NCBI GenBank assembly: GCA_949316235.1
Contig: OX438741.1
Span: 16,555,124-16,619,123, forward strand
Length of the DNA stretch: 64,000 bases
Direction: 5' to 3'
From: Oegoconia quadripuncta
Taxonomy: Eukaryota; Arthropoda; Insecta; Lepidoptera; Autostichidae
The notes under the pieces were generated by a model. That model was not told the DNA's origin. It saw nothing but the letters and a program-made list of their open reading frames with translations, and did not search any database. The position numbers were made by a program, and so were the translations under genes. Position 1 is the first letter of the stretch; each line of letters begins with the position of its first letter. Shown here piece by piece: positions 21,240 to 30,490 of the stretch.

Positions 21240-22045
21240 CGAACGCAAAAGGGGTTAAGTTTTGGTTTAATAAAATTTGAAACTTTGAAAACAGAAGAAG
21301 AAGGTGAACGCATGGAGTACTGCATGCCTTTATGAGGAGCCAGAATGTGGTCAAAACAGATCGTCTTGCTGTTCATGGTGGGGTGCTGGTTCCAACACTG
21401 ATGCTGGGTGTGGCAGAAGAAGAATGAAAGTAGAATTAGTGCAGTGGAGATGAGATCATTGAGAAGTATGGGGTGACTTTGAAAGATAGAATCAGGAATA
21501 GTGTAATTATAGAGTTATGCAGTGGGAAAGAAGATGTAGTGATAAAGATTAAAATAGGTATCCTGAGATGCTTTGCTTCATTCAGGATGAATGAAAAAAG
21601 GTATCCTGAGACGCTTTGCTTCATTCAGGATGAATGAAAAAAGGTATCCTGAGATGCTTTGCTTCATTCAGGATGAATGAAAAAAGGTATCCTGAGATGC
21701 TTTGCTTCATTCAGGATGAATGAAAAAAGGTATCCTGAAATGCTTTGCTTCATTCAGGATGAATGAAAAAAGGTATCCTGGGATGCTTTGCTTCATTCAG
21801 GATGAATGAAAAAAGACTAATGAAAGAGATTTACGAAGCGAATGTGGATGGTAGTGTTGGTAGGGGTAGACCACGGTGAACGTAACATGATGAAATCGGA
21901 GACGTCTTAAAGAAAGACCAAGTCAAAGAAACGAGCATGTATGAATAACTTTATGAGAGTGAATGAAGCAAAAGTGGTGTATCAAGATCGTAGCAAGTGG
22001 ATGTCTGTGTTTTCTGCCTAACCCTACGGGAAACAGGCGTGACTT
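21240..22045 (+). mobile_element. LINE-W fragment (reverse transcriptase C-terminal region)
   Basis: Across frameshifts one reads HGGVLVPTLMLG, then QKKNESRISAVEMRSLRS, then GVTLKDRIRNSVI, then KEIYEANVDGSVGRGRPR, then VNEAKVVYQDRSKW. This order (VLVPTL, WQKK, RSLRS, DRIRN, GRGRPR, DRxxW) is that of a LINE family widespread in Lepidoptera. A 43-bp tandem array interrupts it. The 3' UTR with acgggaaacaggcgtgac follows; a fragment of that UTR lies at 7545-7612. Stops and frameshifts make it dead. Confidence 0.85.
21557..21814 (+). repeat. 43-bp tandem repeat, six copies
   Basis: Units start at 21557, 21600, 21643, 21686, 21729 and 21772, each beginning ggtatcctga and ending in gaatgaaaaaa. They differ by single bases. 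The unit comes from LINE-W coding sequence for GILRCFASFRMNEKR. As 43 is not a multiple of three, the reading frame shifts at each copy. Confidence 0.98.
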
Positions 22046-22130
22046 TATGTGAGTATTCCTTCTACATAGGTGAGCGACCCAGCTCTACTTGGTTATAGTC
22101 TCCAGTGTATCAGCAATAGATCACGAATAC

Positions 22131-22660
22131 ATTAAATGGATACTCAAACTATTTAATTTATTTCAACAATTAACAATTTTGATGTAAATCAAACTCGAAC
22201 AAGACTTACTACAATCAATGTTTTCGTTGTCACCTTGTTCCATTGGATTTTACCACTTTACAGACTACGTAATTTTTTTTTATTCTTGAGCAACGTTAAG
22301 TAAAGACTAAAGTATAAACAATGTTTATCAAAAATGAACCTAATGAATAGCTTTTTTTTATGCACAACGGGTTGGTACTTGACCTCAATCACACCTGATG
22401 TTAAGTGAAGATGAAGTCGAAGGTGGAAGCGTACTGACCCGGAAACCCCAACACATTTGGGGGACTGGCTATCTTATCTCTGACAACCGGAACACAACAG
22501 TGCTATTAACATTGCTGCTTTGCGACAGATTTAGATAAGATGGTATTAGCTAGCAAGGCGGACATTTAAAATGCCCATTTAACATGTACCCCGCTGGGGA
22601 TCGAACCCGCGACCTCCGAATCGTAAAACCAATGTTGTTTACATTGAGCCACGGAGGCGG
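22131..22660 (-). mobile_element. SINE-A plus shared 3' flank, right arm of an inverted pair
   Basis: The SINE-A is at 22352-22660 on the minus strand, full length with its head at the right end. Its 3' flank (22131-22351) matches 19829-20045. Differences of a few percent show that the two arms are not brand new. Sequences 5' of the two SINEs are unrelated. Confidence 0.85.
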
Positions 22661-23550
22661 TTGAGATCTACTATCTGAACCTGACATCAAAATATAAACT
22701 TACCAAGCAGTTCGTCCTTATGTCCACTTCAATTTCTTTCCAATTACAACCCAATCAAGTAACCATCTGTCAGCATCCAACACACCGTGATCCAATATCG
22801 TGATACCGATCACTGTCCGTCTGTGGGGCATCGGATGGGACATGTGCCCCGAGGCGACCGCCCCACGGCAGCCGCCACACTATCTGATCGAGGGATCTTT
22901 TCATTAAGGTTATCTAAAGGCTGATCTAAAAACGACACGTGGACTACATTTTGATACGCGGTGTGCCTTTATGCTGAGTATGTGAACTTCAGTGGCGGTG
23001 GGCTAACAAGTACCTAAGCCAAAAGGGAAATTATTTGGAAATTTATTTTGGTCTTGCCCTCGAGAGATTTCATTCTCTGTACTTTCCGTCGGTTTCGCTG
23101 ACATCCACCGCCATACGTGACATACACCAATCATCGTCGTCGTCCTTTGCCTTTGAATTTCGAACGAAAAGTACTATATTATTACTGAAATAGTTGTTTT
23201 TAGTTTGAACTGAATACCCATGCACGTATGATCTCGCCTGTACAATACTTAAAAAAAAAGCGGATCCCAAAAGAACAAGATGGCCACACAATACACGTTA
23301 ATTGCGCCTCTTTCTCACGGGCACTCGTTCGGAAGAGCGGTAGGGTAACCGCTCCGGTATTGGGTAATTAATAATCGCGCGAGCAGCAGAAAGGTTTTTA
23401 ATTTGCAGGACACGTGCACGTCGAATGGCGACGCGTGCGCCGCTCCACTGTTTACACGAGGGATTTGTTATGTTAGGTATTTGAGTGGAGATGAGACTAT
23501 GAGAGTTCTGCAATCAGTGGTTAGGTAAATAAATCCTTTTATGTACATTT
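22661..23550. other. low-copy region with regulatory-looking motifs
   Basis: 22780-22930 and 23290-23480 are GC-richer than the surroundings and match no repeat here. 23410 carries gacacgtgcacgtcg with a CACGTG E-box, and 23365 carries gggtaattaataatcg, a homeodomain-type core. Minor frames on the minus strand (23070-23513) show no motif. It may hold conserved non-coding elements, which the sequence alone cannot show. Confidence 0.35.
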
Positions 23551-23815
23551 ATAAATAATAAAAAATAAAAAATAAATATCCTCAGACATACACACAGCGC
23601 CATCTAGTTCCACACTAAGGAACTAGGCTTGTATTATAGATACCAGATGGTTGAGAAACTACATAAATACATTTTTTTTTGTAAATACTAATATGTACAT
23701 GTATAAATGAAAAACATCCATAACTCGGGAACACATATCTGTATTCATCATACGAACATATGCCCCCAGCGGGATTCGTACCGTAGTTCCTCCTACTACA
23801 GGCTTTTCTAAGCTT
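23551..23815 (-). mobile_element. SINE-C-like element, diverged
   Basis: Read on the minus strand it has gaatcccgctgggggcat, then a body with tgaatacagatatgtgttcc and ccatctggtatc, then an (aataaa)n tail. This is the SINE-C layout, but the tRNA-like head is lost upstream of the B-box remnant. Confidence 0.65.
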
Positions 23816-24404
23816 AAAAGGAGGGTCCTACAACTTGTATTGCCAATATGTAGAAAAGGAAATAAAAGATTTTTCATTTGATTCATATAAATTCCATTGC
23901 TACAATTGACATAGTGAACAAGATAACTCTAGAAATAAATAGTAACGACAGCTCCACTAAAAAAAAACAGTCAATCGAACGCCCTCTCCAAATAGAAGCA
24001 CTTTTATCAATGTTCACATTCCCAACTAACAAACCGGCCAGTTGACGCTCGCAGCTTTTTCGCATTTTCCCGCCAATAGAGCCGCATCCGCCCGTTGACC
24101 GGAAGTGGCCCGATTCCGCGTATTCGTCCGGCCCACAACAGGAGCGCTTACCTTAGTTTTTTATTTGTGCGGATCTTGATTTATGGGTGTTTTGAATTTG
24201 TTCGCGGCACTGTCCGCGCCAAAATGCTTTCGACACTTTTAGAAAATCTGGCAACGTTTTTTTGGTGGGATATAGGGAAGTTTGGTGTTCGGGAGTTTGG
24301 GGGTAGTTGGATATTGATGAATAAGAAAAAAATGTTTGGTCTATTGAATAGGCAATGATTTAGTACGCTATAAATATTATGTATATATTATATTATTATA
24401 TTAT
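23816..24404. other. low-copy sequence including a promoter-like patch
   Basis: Apart from the patch described next, no gene is seen. The 87-codon plus-strand frame at 24095-24358 has no motif. Confidence 0.35.
24055..24140. promoter_or_regulatory. candidate regulatory site cluster (E2F-like and ETS-like)
   Basis: attttcccgccaatag contains a consensus E2F core and gaccggaagtggcc an ETS core, 40 bases apart, in CpG-containing sequence. Such pairs are common in TATA-less promoters. No transcript or exon is demonstrated. Confidence 0.3.
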
Positions 24405-24705
24405 ATTTGACTCAAACTCCAAGCATTTTATTTCAACGTAAGATACATGATATTATTATCATTTGTTGAATGTCAATTTAAATCTATTGGAAATAAAAAT
24501 AGGGCTAAGCATTTTTCGGTCAGTCAGTATGTCCAAGCTACTACCGCTTCGGAAAGGGAAATCATCTGTGGGAAAAGAAGCGTCGCAAGAAACCCACAGG
24601 ATCATTTTATTTTCTTTTCTATTTTTTTTATAAAAGTATACAACTAATACAATTTTATAATTTTTGGGAGCTGGGCGAATTATACCAAGCGTTTTTGTCA
24701 TTCAG
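24405..24705 (-). mobile_element. LINE-M 3' end
   Basis: On the minus strand it carries the 3' region also found at 37559-38029: tgggtttcttgcg, cctttccgaagcggtagtag, catactgac, attgacattcaacaaatgat and cttacgttgaaataaa. It abuts the head of a 5S-derived SINE. Confidence 0.75.
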
Positions 24706-24724
24706 GTAGTCACTAATTTTGTAT

Positions 24725-25240
24725 TTTGTTGACCCGTATCCGTGGCGCTGTCGCTTTCGCTATTCGTTTTCGATTAGCGAAGTTAAGGATTATCTGGCGC
24801 GGTCTGTCCTTGGATGGGTGACCACTAGTGGTATTTTAATACAAGTTTTTCCGTGTTTCGGTAGCACGCAAAATAGTCGGTCCCGGTCATTTTTAATCGA
24901 AGAAAATCCCGCCTCCTCACTCCTCCCAGTGGTACTCCTATAAGCTAGGATCAACAGTGGTACTCGACACGGCACTTATACTGAAGGTTAACGGTGCCAT
25001 ACCTGACTCTATTGCTACCATGGACCCCAGACTAATTAAAGGAATAAGTAGGAAAAGAAATTCAATTGAAAATAATCGTTAAGCCAAGTCGGTGGCCTAC
25101 AGGGGGGACTTATAAACACGGACTTTCAGTTGGCCACTAGTATGACACGCGTGGTTAATTATGGCCCATACCCTTTCACAGTGAGAGGAGGCTGTGACCT
25201 AACAGTGGGACATGTAGATAAGATAAGATAAGATGTAGCT
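24725..25240 (+). mobile_element. SINE with a 5S rRNA-like head, copy 1, interrupted
   Basis: 24771-24825 reads cgattagcgaagttaag, then tctggcgcggtctgtcc, then ttggatgggtgacca. This follows the internal promoter region of 5S rRNA (box A, intermediate element, box C). Upstream lies tccgtggcgctgtcgctttc. The body (ttccgtgtttcgg, gtcggtcccggtc) is interrupted at about 24896-25074 by another repeat. The tail then ends in taattatggcccatacc, gaggaggctgtgacc and taacagtgggacatgta. The layout is SINE3-like: a Pol III promoter of 5S type plus an unrelated tail. Confidence 0.8.
24905..25074 (+). mobile_element. unclassified repeat U2 inserted in the SINE
   Basis: actctattgctacc, tggaccccagactaattaa and agtaggaaa recur in reverse orientation at 54195-54295. 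No frame. The short A-rich end suggests a retroposed sequence. Confidence 0.6.
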
Positions 25241-25370
25241 AAGAGATAAGCATTTATTTGGATCCATGTACACACACATAACAAATTTTACATATGAAAA
25301 AATACAACTAAAACAATAAAACACAAGTACAGAAACAACAAATATTATGTGTGTGCCGCAGTATACAAAA

Positions 25371-25576
25371 AGGCTACAGCTCAGTGTATGGATTTGCCCG
25401 AGGCGGGCAAAACGCTGGTATTCTGCTGAAACCTGAGGGTTGGTCGTTGTACAAATGGAATGTTGAAATGTGTTTGGTGTTATCAAATTAAAACTAACGT
25501 TATTGGTAAATGAATATTGTGTAAGATTATTCCCGTAACATATTGGATACAATTAATAAAATATACCTAATTAAGT
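25371..25576. repeat. direct duplication, left copy
   Basis: aggctacagctcag, gcccgaggcgggcaaaacgc, ttctgctgaaacctgagggt and onward to ttaagtt match 25935-26137 with only a few differences. A LINE-J on the minus strand lies between the copies. Upstream (25220-25330) is a LINE-like tail with gataagataagat. Confidence 0.9.
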
Positions 25577-25912
25577 TCAAAATCAAAATCAAAAAATGCT
25601 TTATTTTGTAGGTACACAGGGTACACTTAAAATAGTCAGATTTTACATTTTTAAAGCTACTGCTTTTTCAAAAGGCAATTTTCCCCTGAGAAGAACAAGC
25701 AAGAAACTCGAGAGGTCGCTCTTTTAAAAAAAGGTTTTTATATTACAAAATTATTATTTTATATTATAATATTTCATTATTAATTGTGAAATAGCCTGGT
25801 TATGCGAACGGGCTGGTTATGTCCATGATTGTTTATCATCTAAATAATCTGATATTTTATAATATGCTTTCTTAATAAGTTTCTGTTTTATAGTATCTTT
25901 AAATTTATTGAA
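25577..25912 (-). mobile_element. LINE-J 3' fragment between duplicated arms
   Basis: On the minus strand it runs from ttcaataaatttaaagatac through gtacctacaaaataaagc to the ttgattttgattttg tail. 5'-truncated just before the last coding codons (KKAYYKISDYLDD). Confidence 0.85.
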
Positions 25913-25934
25913 AGGCTACACTACAAATACAGAA

Positions 25935-26137
25935 AGGCTAGAGCTCAGCGTATGGATTCGCCCGAGGCGGGCAAAACACTGGTATTCTGCTGAAACCTGA
26001 GGGTTGGTCGTGGGACAAATGGAATTTTGAAATGTGTTTGGTGTTATCAAATTAAAACTAACGTTATTGGTAAATGAATATTGTGTAAGATTATCCCCGT
26101 AACATATCAATTAATAAAATATAAATAATTAAGTTAT
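25935..26137. repeat. direct duplication, right copy
   Basis: Partner of 25371-25576. The copies are about 93 percent alike by eye. Confidence 0.9.
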
Positions 26138-26189
26138 TGAACCGAATTCATTATTAGTATTGTAGAATAAATAAAATGTAAGGCTGTGT

Positions 26190-26830
26190 ATGATGATGTC
26201 TTTTTTTTTTTTATATATGAGAGGGCGGCAAACGAGCATTCGGGTCACCTGATGGAAAGCAATCACCGCCGCCCATGGACACCTGCAACACCAAAAGGGT
26301 TACAGATGCGTTGCCGGCCTTTGAGGAAGGTGTAGGCTAGTTTCTTGAAGGTTCCATTGTCGTACTCGTTCGGGAATACCGCTGCCGGAAGTCCGTTCCA
26401 CAGGGTAGTCGTACGTGGTAAGAAGTTTCTTGAGAAACGTACAGTGGTAGACTTCCACTCATCCAGGTGATGTGGATGGAAATTTAATTTTCGGCGAGAA
26501 GTGTATCGGTTAAATTGAGCAGCGGGTAGCTCTGGTCTATTGAATCGAAAAATGGCCCTGAGTCACCTCTGTTGTGCTATCAAAATTCCCAATATTTCTG
26601 ATGGATTACCCTAAAATATGATACCATACATGAAAACAGAAGAGGCAATGGTACGTAGTGAGCAAAGTGTCATGTTGCTCATATAACTCTTGTGAGTATT
26701 TGTTAAAAACCTTAATTCGTCATCTCTTGTGTCAAATTTTCATGTCAATTTGTGGTCTACGTTCACTCCCAAAAATTTTTCACCTATTGTTTCTGTTACT
26801 GAATCACCTTTGCCATTGAACCAGAATGGG
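26190..26830 (-). mobile_element. LINE-G 3' fragment
   Basis: Read on the minus strand, the coding end includes [18 protein letters not shown], then [18 protein letters not shown], then [19 protein letters not shown]. This is the well-marked C-terminus of a lepidopteran non-LTR reverse transcriptase. The end catcaggtgacccg, ctcgtttgccgccctct and an A tail (T run at 26200) is shared with 35412-35684. The upstream half is frameshifted. Confidence 0.85.
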
Positions 26831-27034
26831 GAATTGTATCCTTTGATGACAATGAATGCAATCCTAAACCTAACTATAATATGCCAACTAATCTCAACTA
26901 TCTCAACTAATATTGGAGTAACTATCTCAAGTGATGGAGTTGTATCTAACCCTCTAGCTCCTCTATCTATCCTCTTGTCGTTCCATACTCGTATTAATTA
27001 CTGTGTGCTTAGTTACGTACAATTCTGTTTAATT

Positions 27035-27358
27035 AGTATAAATTTAAATATGGATATATATTACATGTATTATTATTTATATATATTATGTATGTATGTT
27101 TGTATGTATTCAATTAACGTATATATTTATTTTATTAAAATTAGTTTAACGCGCACGCTACCTACATATAATGTGCGGAATGCTTCGTAACCCAAAGGAT
27201 GCCTGGAAGAGATCGCTTTTAGTGATTCTTCTTCAATTTAAGAGCTATGCTCTTATCGGTGGAGTAACGCTTTTAGTGATAAGGCCGCCAAATTGTACTA
27301 TTACCTTTTTCTTATGTTTCTTATTGTTGTACAATAAAGAATATTTTGTTTGTTTGTA
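27035..27358 (+). mobile_element. LINE-F 3' UTR
   Basis: The sequence includes gtattcaattaacgtata, tagtttaacgcgcacgctac, gatgcctggaagag and aaggccgccaaattgtac, and ends in acaataaagaatat. It recurs at 31430-31690. It is interrupted by a 41-bp insertion at 27227. Confidence 0.75.
27227..27267 (-). mobile_element. 41-bp LINE-R micro-insertion with 13-bp target-site duplication
   Basis: Only the extreme LINE-R end is present (ttcttcaatttaagagctat, gtggagtaa). cgcttttagtgat flanks it exactly at 27214-27226 and 27268-27280. The intact site within LINE-F is evident on removing one repeat. Confidence 0.95.
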
Positions 27359-27384
27359 ATATTATAAAGAGATATATAATATAT

Positions 27385-27782
27385 CATATAACAATAATAA
27401 TATTATGAATGCGAAAGTTTGTGTGTGTGTATGTATGTAAGTATGTTTGTTACCTTTTCACGCCTAAACAGCTGACCGGATTTGGGTGAAATTTGGTTTA
27501 GACAGATTAGGATCTGGATTAACATATAGGAAAACTTTTTTGCTGAACCGATTTTAATGAAATGGTTCACGCGAACGAAGTCGCGGGAAATGGCTACTAG
27601 CTAGTAATATTATAAAGGCGAATGTTTGTTACCTCTTCACATCTATACAGCTGGACGGATTTGGGTGAAATTTGGTCGGTAGACAGATTAGGGCGTGGAT
27701 TAACATATAGGCAATTTTTTTTTGCTGAACCGATTTTGATGAAGTCTTCCACGCAGACGTAGTCGCGGGCAACAGCTAGTGC
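27385..27782. mobile_element. two tandem copies of a Helitron-like dispersed repeat
   Basis: Both units carry gtttgttacc, gctgaccggatttgggtga-type sequence, acagattagg, attaacatatagg and gaaccgattttaatgaaa-type sequence. They end in cgaagtcgcgggaaatg and acagctagt. Units run about 27400-27604 and 27605-27782. A third copy is at 32462-32676. Ends in ctagt and tandem insertion fit a rolling-circle element, but I see no hallmark hairpin, so the class is tentative. Confidence 0.6.
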
Positions 27783-27862
27783 ATAATAATTCCCTTTCGG
27801 CTTAGTTACCTTTTCGACTAACGTGGTATATAGGTAGTTTGAGAGTACAGAGATTTTGTGTT

Positions 27863-27985
27863 TGACGACTGTTGTAGTGGATAGTGACCCTGTCAGCAAA
27901 ACCAAAGGTTGCTGGTTCGAATCCCGCAAGAGGTAAATGTTTGTATAGTAAATACGAACATTTATTCCCGAATCATGTCTATTTA
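27863..27985 (+). mobile_element. SINE-C head (tRNA-derived), partial
   Basis: ttgtagtggatagtgaccct is an A-box region and ggttcgaatcc the B box, giving a tRNA-like head. It runs into a shared (aat)n tail with an inverted SINE-C at 27986-28228. Confidence 0.85.
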
Positions 27986-28228
27986 TAATAATAATAATAA
28001 TAAATATTTCGGACACTTACACCAATCATCTAGTCCCAAACTAAGCAAAGCTTGTGCTATGGATACTAGATAACGGATAAACATACATAAATATTTATAT
28101 AAACATCCAAGACTCGGAAATAAATGTTCATATTCATCACACAAACATATACCCGTCGCGGGATTCGAACCCGCAACCGTTGGTTTCGCTGACAGGGTCA
28201 CTATCCACTACACCAATCGGTCGTCGTT
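27986..28228 (-). mobile_element. SINE-C, full length
   Basis: The minus strand reads cgaccgattggtgtagtgga, cagcgaaaccaacggttgcg, ggttcgaatcccgcgac, then a body (gaatatgaacatttat, ggataaaca-type, ctagtatccatagcacaagc, actagatgattggtgta) and a tail. The head keeps complete A and B boxes and looks like a tRNA pseudogene. It is a SINE, not a functional tRNA. A decayed plus-strand copy of the tail follows at 28230-28300. Confidence 0.9.
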
Positions 28229-28300
28229 ATATATGTTTATCCGTTACCCTAGTATCCATAGGACAAGTTTTGCTTAGTTTTTGAGTAGACGATTGGTTAA

Positions 28301-29013
28301 TTAACGAACGATTACATAATTAAATCTCCAACGCCTTAAATAATTCGTCACAGACTAAAAAGGACGACAAAATATTTTTCATTAGAGCATCCAAACAATG
28401 ACAATTGGATTGCACCTTCCAAGGATTACTGGACTTATTGCGTTTCACAATACAACCCCCCTCCCCCCCCCCCCCCCCCCCACCGACCCCCCTCGCGCAC
28501 TCCCACCGCTCAAAAGAATAATACGTCTTTATACCGGGTCCACGGCTTTTCCAGACGTCTTACATTTTTCACTAAATGTGAGAGCGCCCTTATTACTCTG
28601 TAAAATTTGCAACTTACGTCCTCAGGTTTTAAGGTGTGTTATCGTATGCAAAGGCAGTCTGTTGGATGGATTGCATTGTCTACAAAAGTAAATCATTGTG
28701 GAATTAGATGACAAAGCTTTGGATGTAGGAAAGTGATCTTTAAAAGAATCGGGTTACAGTCAGGATTCCTTCGGATGTGTCGGTGATATGAAGACGTTTT
28801 ACTCGATAGAGTTTGTTTCAGGTCGCAAAGGTCACTTTACTCGTGGCAACAAAATTACATGTATATTATATTGTGTAATAAAAAATCAGACTAAATAATA
28901 TAAATTCTTCTTCTTAATTCTTTTCTGAGTGATGAGTTCTTAATTTGTGAGCGTATTTTGACAATTTTTTTTAAATTTTTTGGATTAAAGTCTGAAGTAC
29001 AACGTTTATACAG
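28301..29013. other. no gene seen; C-tract inside
   Basis: 28463-28481 is a run of 19 C, flanked by more C-rich sequence to 28510 (a possible i-motif, or G-quadruplex on the other strand). Otherwise low-copy sequence with no frame that I can support. Confidence 0.4.
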
Positions 29014-29091
29014 GGTGAATATGAATTAGTGTAATTCCCATTAACTGGTGACGCCACTCTTGATTACGAACAATTCCGAAACCACCTTTCA

Positions 29092-29327
29092 AAGTCAAAG
29101 TCAAAAAATATTTATTTCGTAGGATAAAGATTATCACTTGAAAACGTCACATTTTTTATCTTATTAAAATTATTGACATTATTGCTCATTTGCAAAGCAG
29201 ATTCCCCAGAGAAGAACGAGCAAGAAACTCTAGGGTTGCTCTTTTAAATAAGTTTGGGTTACAATTATATTATATTGTATAATTAGGCTGAATATCGCCG
29301 AGCGGTCTATGTCCATGCTTTGCTATG
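29092..29327 (-). mobile_element. LINE-J-like 3' tail
   Basis: The minus strand carries gagtttcttgctcgttcttc, then a tttgactttgacttt tail, as in the 6070 subfamily. Non-coding. Confidence 0.8.
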
Positions 29328-29426
29328 GAAGTCCAACAATTTTCAGCTGAAGTAGGCCATGGTTCCTAGTGGAAAGTTGTACATAATGAGGAGTGGAGTC
29401 ACCAGCCGAAAATTGTTGGACTTCCA

Positions 29427-29758
29427 TTTTTTTTTTATGCATAACGGGTTGGTACTTGACCTCAATCACACCTGATGTTAAGTGAAGATGAGATCGAAGA
29501 TGGAAGCGTACTGACCCGGAAACCCCAACACATTTGGGGGACTGGCTATCTTATCTCTGACAACCGGAACACGACAATGCTATTAACATTGCTGCTTGGC
29601 GGCAGATTTAGATAAGATGGTGGTAGCTAGCCAGGCGGACATTTAAAATGCCCTACCACCAACCAAACCGAGTACTTAAACATGTACCCCGCTGGGGATC
29701 GAACCCGTGACCTCCGAATTGTAAACCCAATGTTGTTTACATTGAGCCACGGAGGCGG
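29427..29758 (-). mobile_element. SINE-A, full length
   Basis: It has a complete head (B box ggttcgatccc on the minus strand), body, tail and A run. It is one of the least mutated copies in the window. Confidence 0.95.
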
Positions 29759-29936
29759 TTAGAATCCATACTAAAGGTGGTTTCAGGATGGTTTACTTTG
29801 TATAGGCAATCGAAAATATTTTGATCGAATTCGACTATGCTTCCTTGAGAAAAGTTGTTCGTAATCAAGAGCAGTGTCACCAGTTAATGGGAATTACACG
29901 AATTCATTTCACCCTGTATATTCCAAGATATATCTT

Positions 29937-30241
29937 ATGACATTGTCCTAAAGCGCGCGGTTTGAGTGATCCATTTTATTGACCATATTTCTTTTATCTC
30001 TGGTTTTACAAATTTTTTGACTTCATCGTAATATTTTTACAATTTTTTACAAAATCCTCCCAAATGTTTGTGAAGATTTGAGAGAGGATCACTCAATCCA
30101 CATACGCATCCTGGAGTGTCATAGGATACATTTTATAGTAAAAAATTCAATATGGCGCCCGCGAAATGTAAAATATGCTATCGATTTTTTTGGTTTTTGA
30201 ACTTACGATTCGACAAAACAAGGAAAAATATAATATTGTAA
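29937..30241. other. no gene seen
   Basis: AT-rich low-copy sequence. Confidence 0.3.
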
Positions 30242-30490
30242 TTAGAAATCAAAATCAAAAATGTTTTATTTCGTAAGTTATATATAAGAATAACATTTGA
30301 GAAGAAACTCCGGGGTTGCTCTTTTTAAATAAGTCAATACAAATATAATTTGAATTAATTGTAAAATTTATGATCCGACAAAGAAAAATAAGAATAAAAT
30401 ATATTGGATATCGTCGAGCGGTTCATGTCCACGAATTCTTATCATCCAGATGGTCAGAAATTTTCCAGATAGTTAGAAATTTTTATTGAC
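30242..30490 (-). mobile_element. LINE-J-like 3' tail
   Basis: Reverse complement of the 6355-6589 type UTR: catgaaccgctcgac, tattcttatttttctttgtc, gagtttcttc-type, then the ttgattttgattt tail. Confidence 0.8.

Larger units (their letters stand above)
29014..29936. mobile_element. MITE-M2, nested copy with a LINE-J and a SINE-A inside
   Basis: The outer ends are inverted (cagggtgaa left, ttcaccctg right), each next to TA. Subterminal arms (gtaattcccattaactggtg and complement, gttcgtaatcaagagc) also pair. Insertions: LINE-J-like 29092-29327 (minus) and SINE-A 29427-29758 (minus). Between them is an internal palindrome (tggaagtccaacaattttc at 29330 and its complement ending 29425). TA duplication suggests a mariner/Tc1-type MITE. 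Other copies: 10870-11355 and about 59036-59105. Confidence 0.75.

Noticed and set aside
21557..21814. CRISPR-like array
   Set aside because: The 43-bp repeats are contiguous without spacers and derive from LINE coding sequence in a eukaryotic context.
24771..24825. Functional 5S rRNA gene
   Set aside because: Only the internal promoter region is 5S-like; the 5' and 3' ends of 5S rRNA are absent and a SINE body follows.
25199..26110. 117- and 64-codon minus-strand ORFs
   Set aside because: They repeat the same peptide because of the direct duplication 25371/25935; no family recognised.
27986..28228. tRNA genes at the SINE-A, SINE-B and SINE-C heads
   Set aside because: A and B boxes are present, but each head is fused to the same SINE body and tail and cannot form a proper acceptor stem; they are tRNA-derived SINEs.
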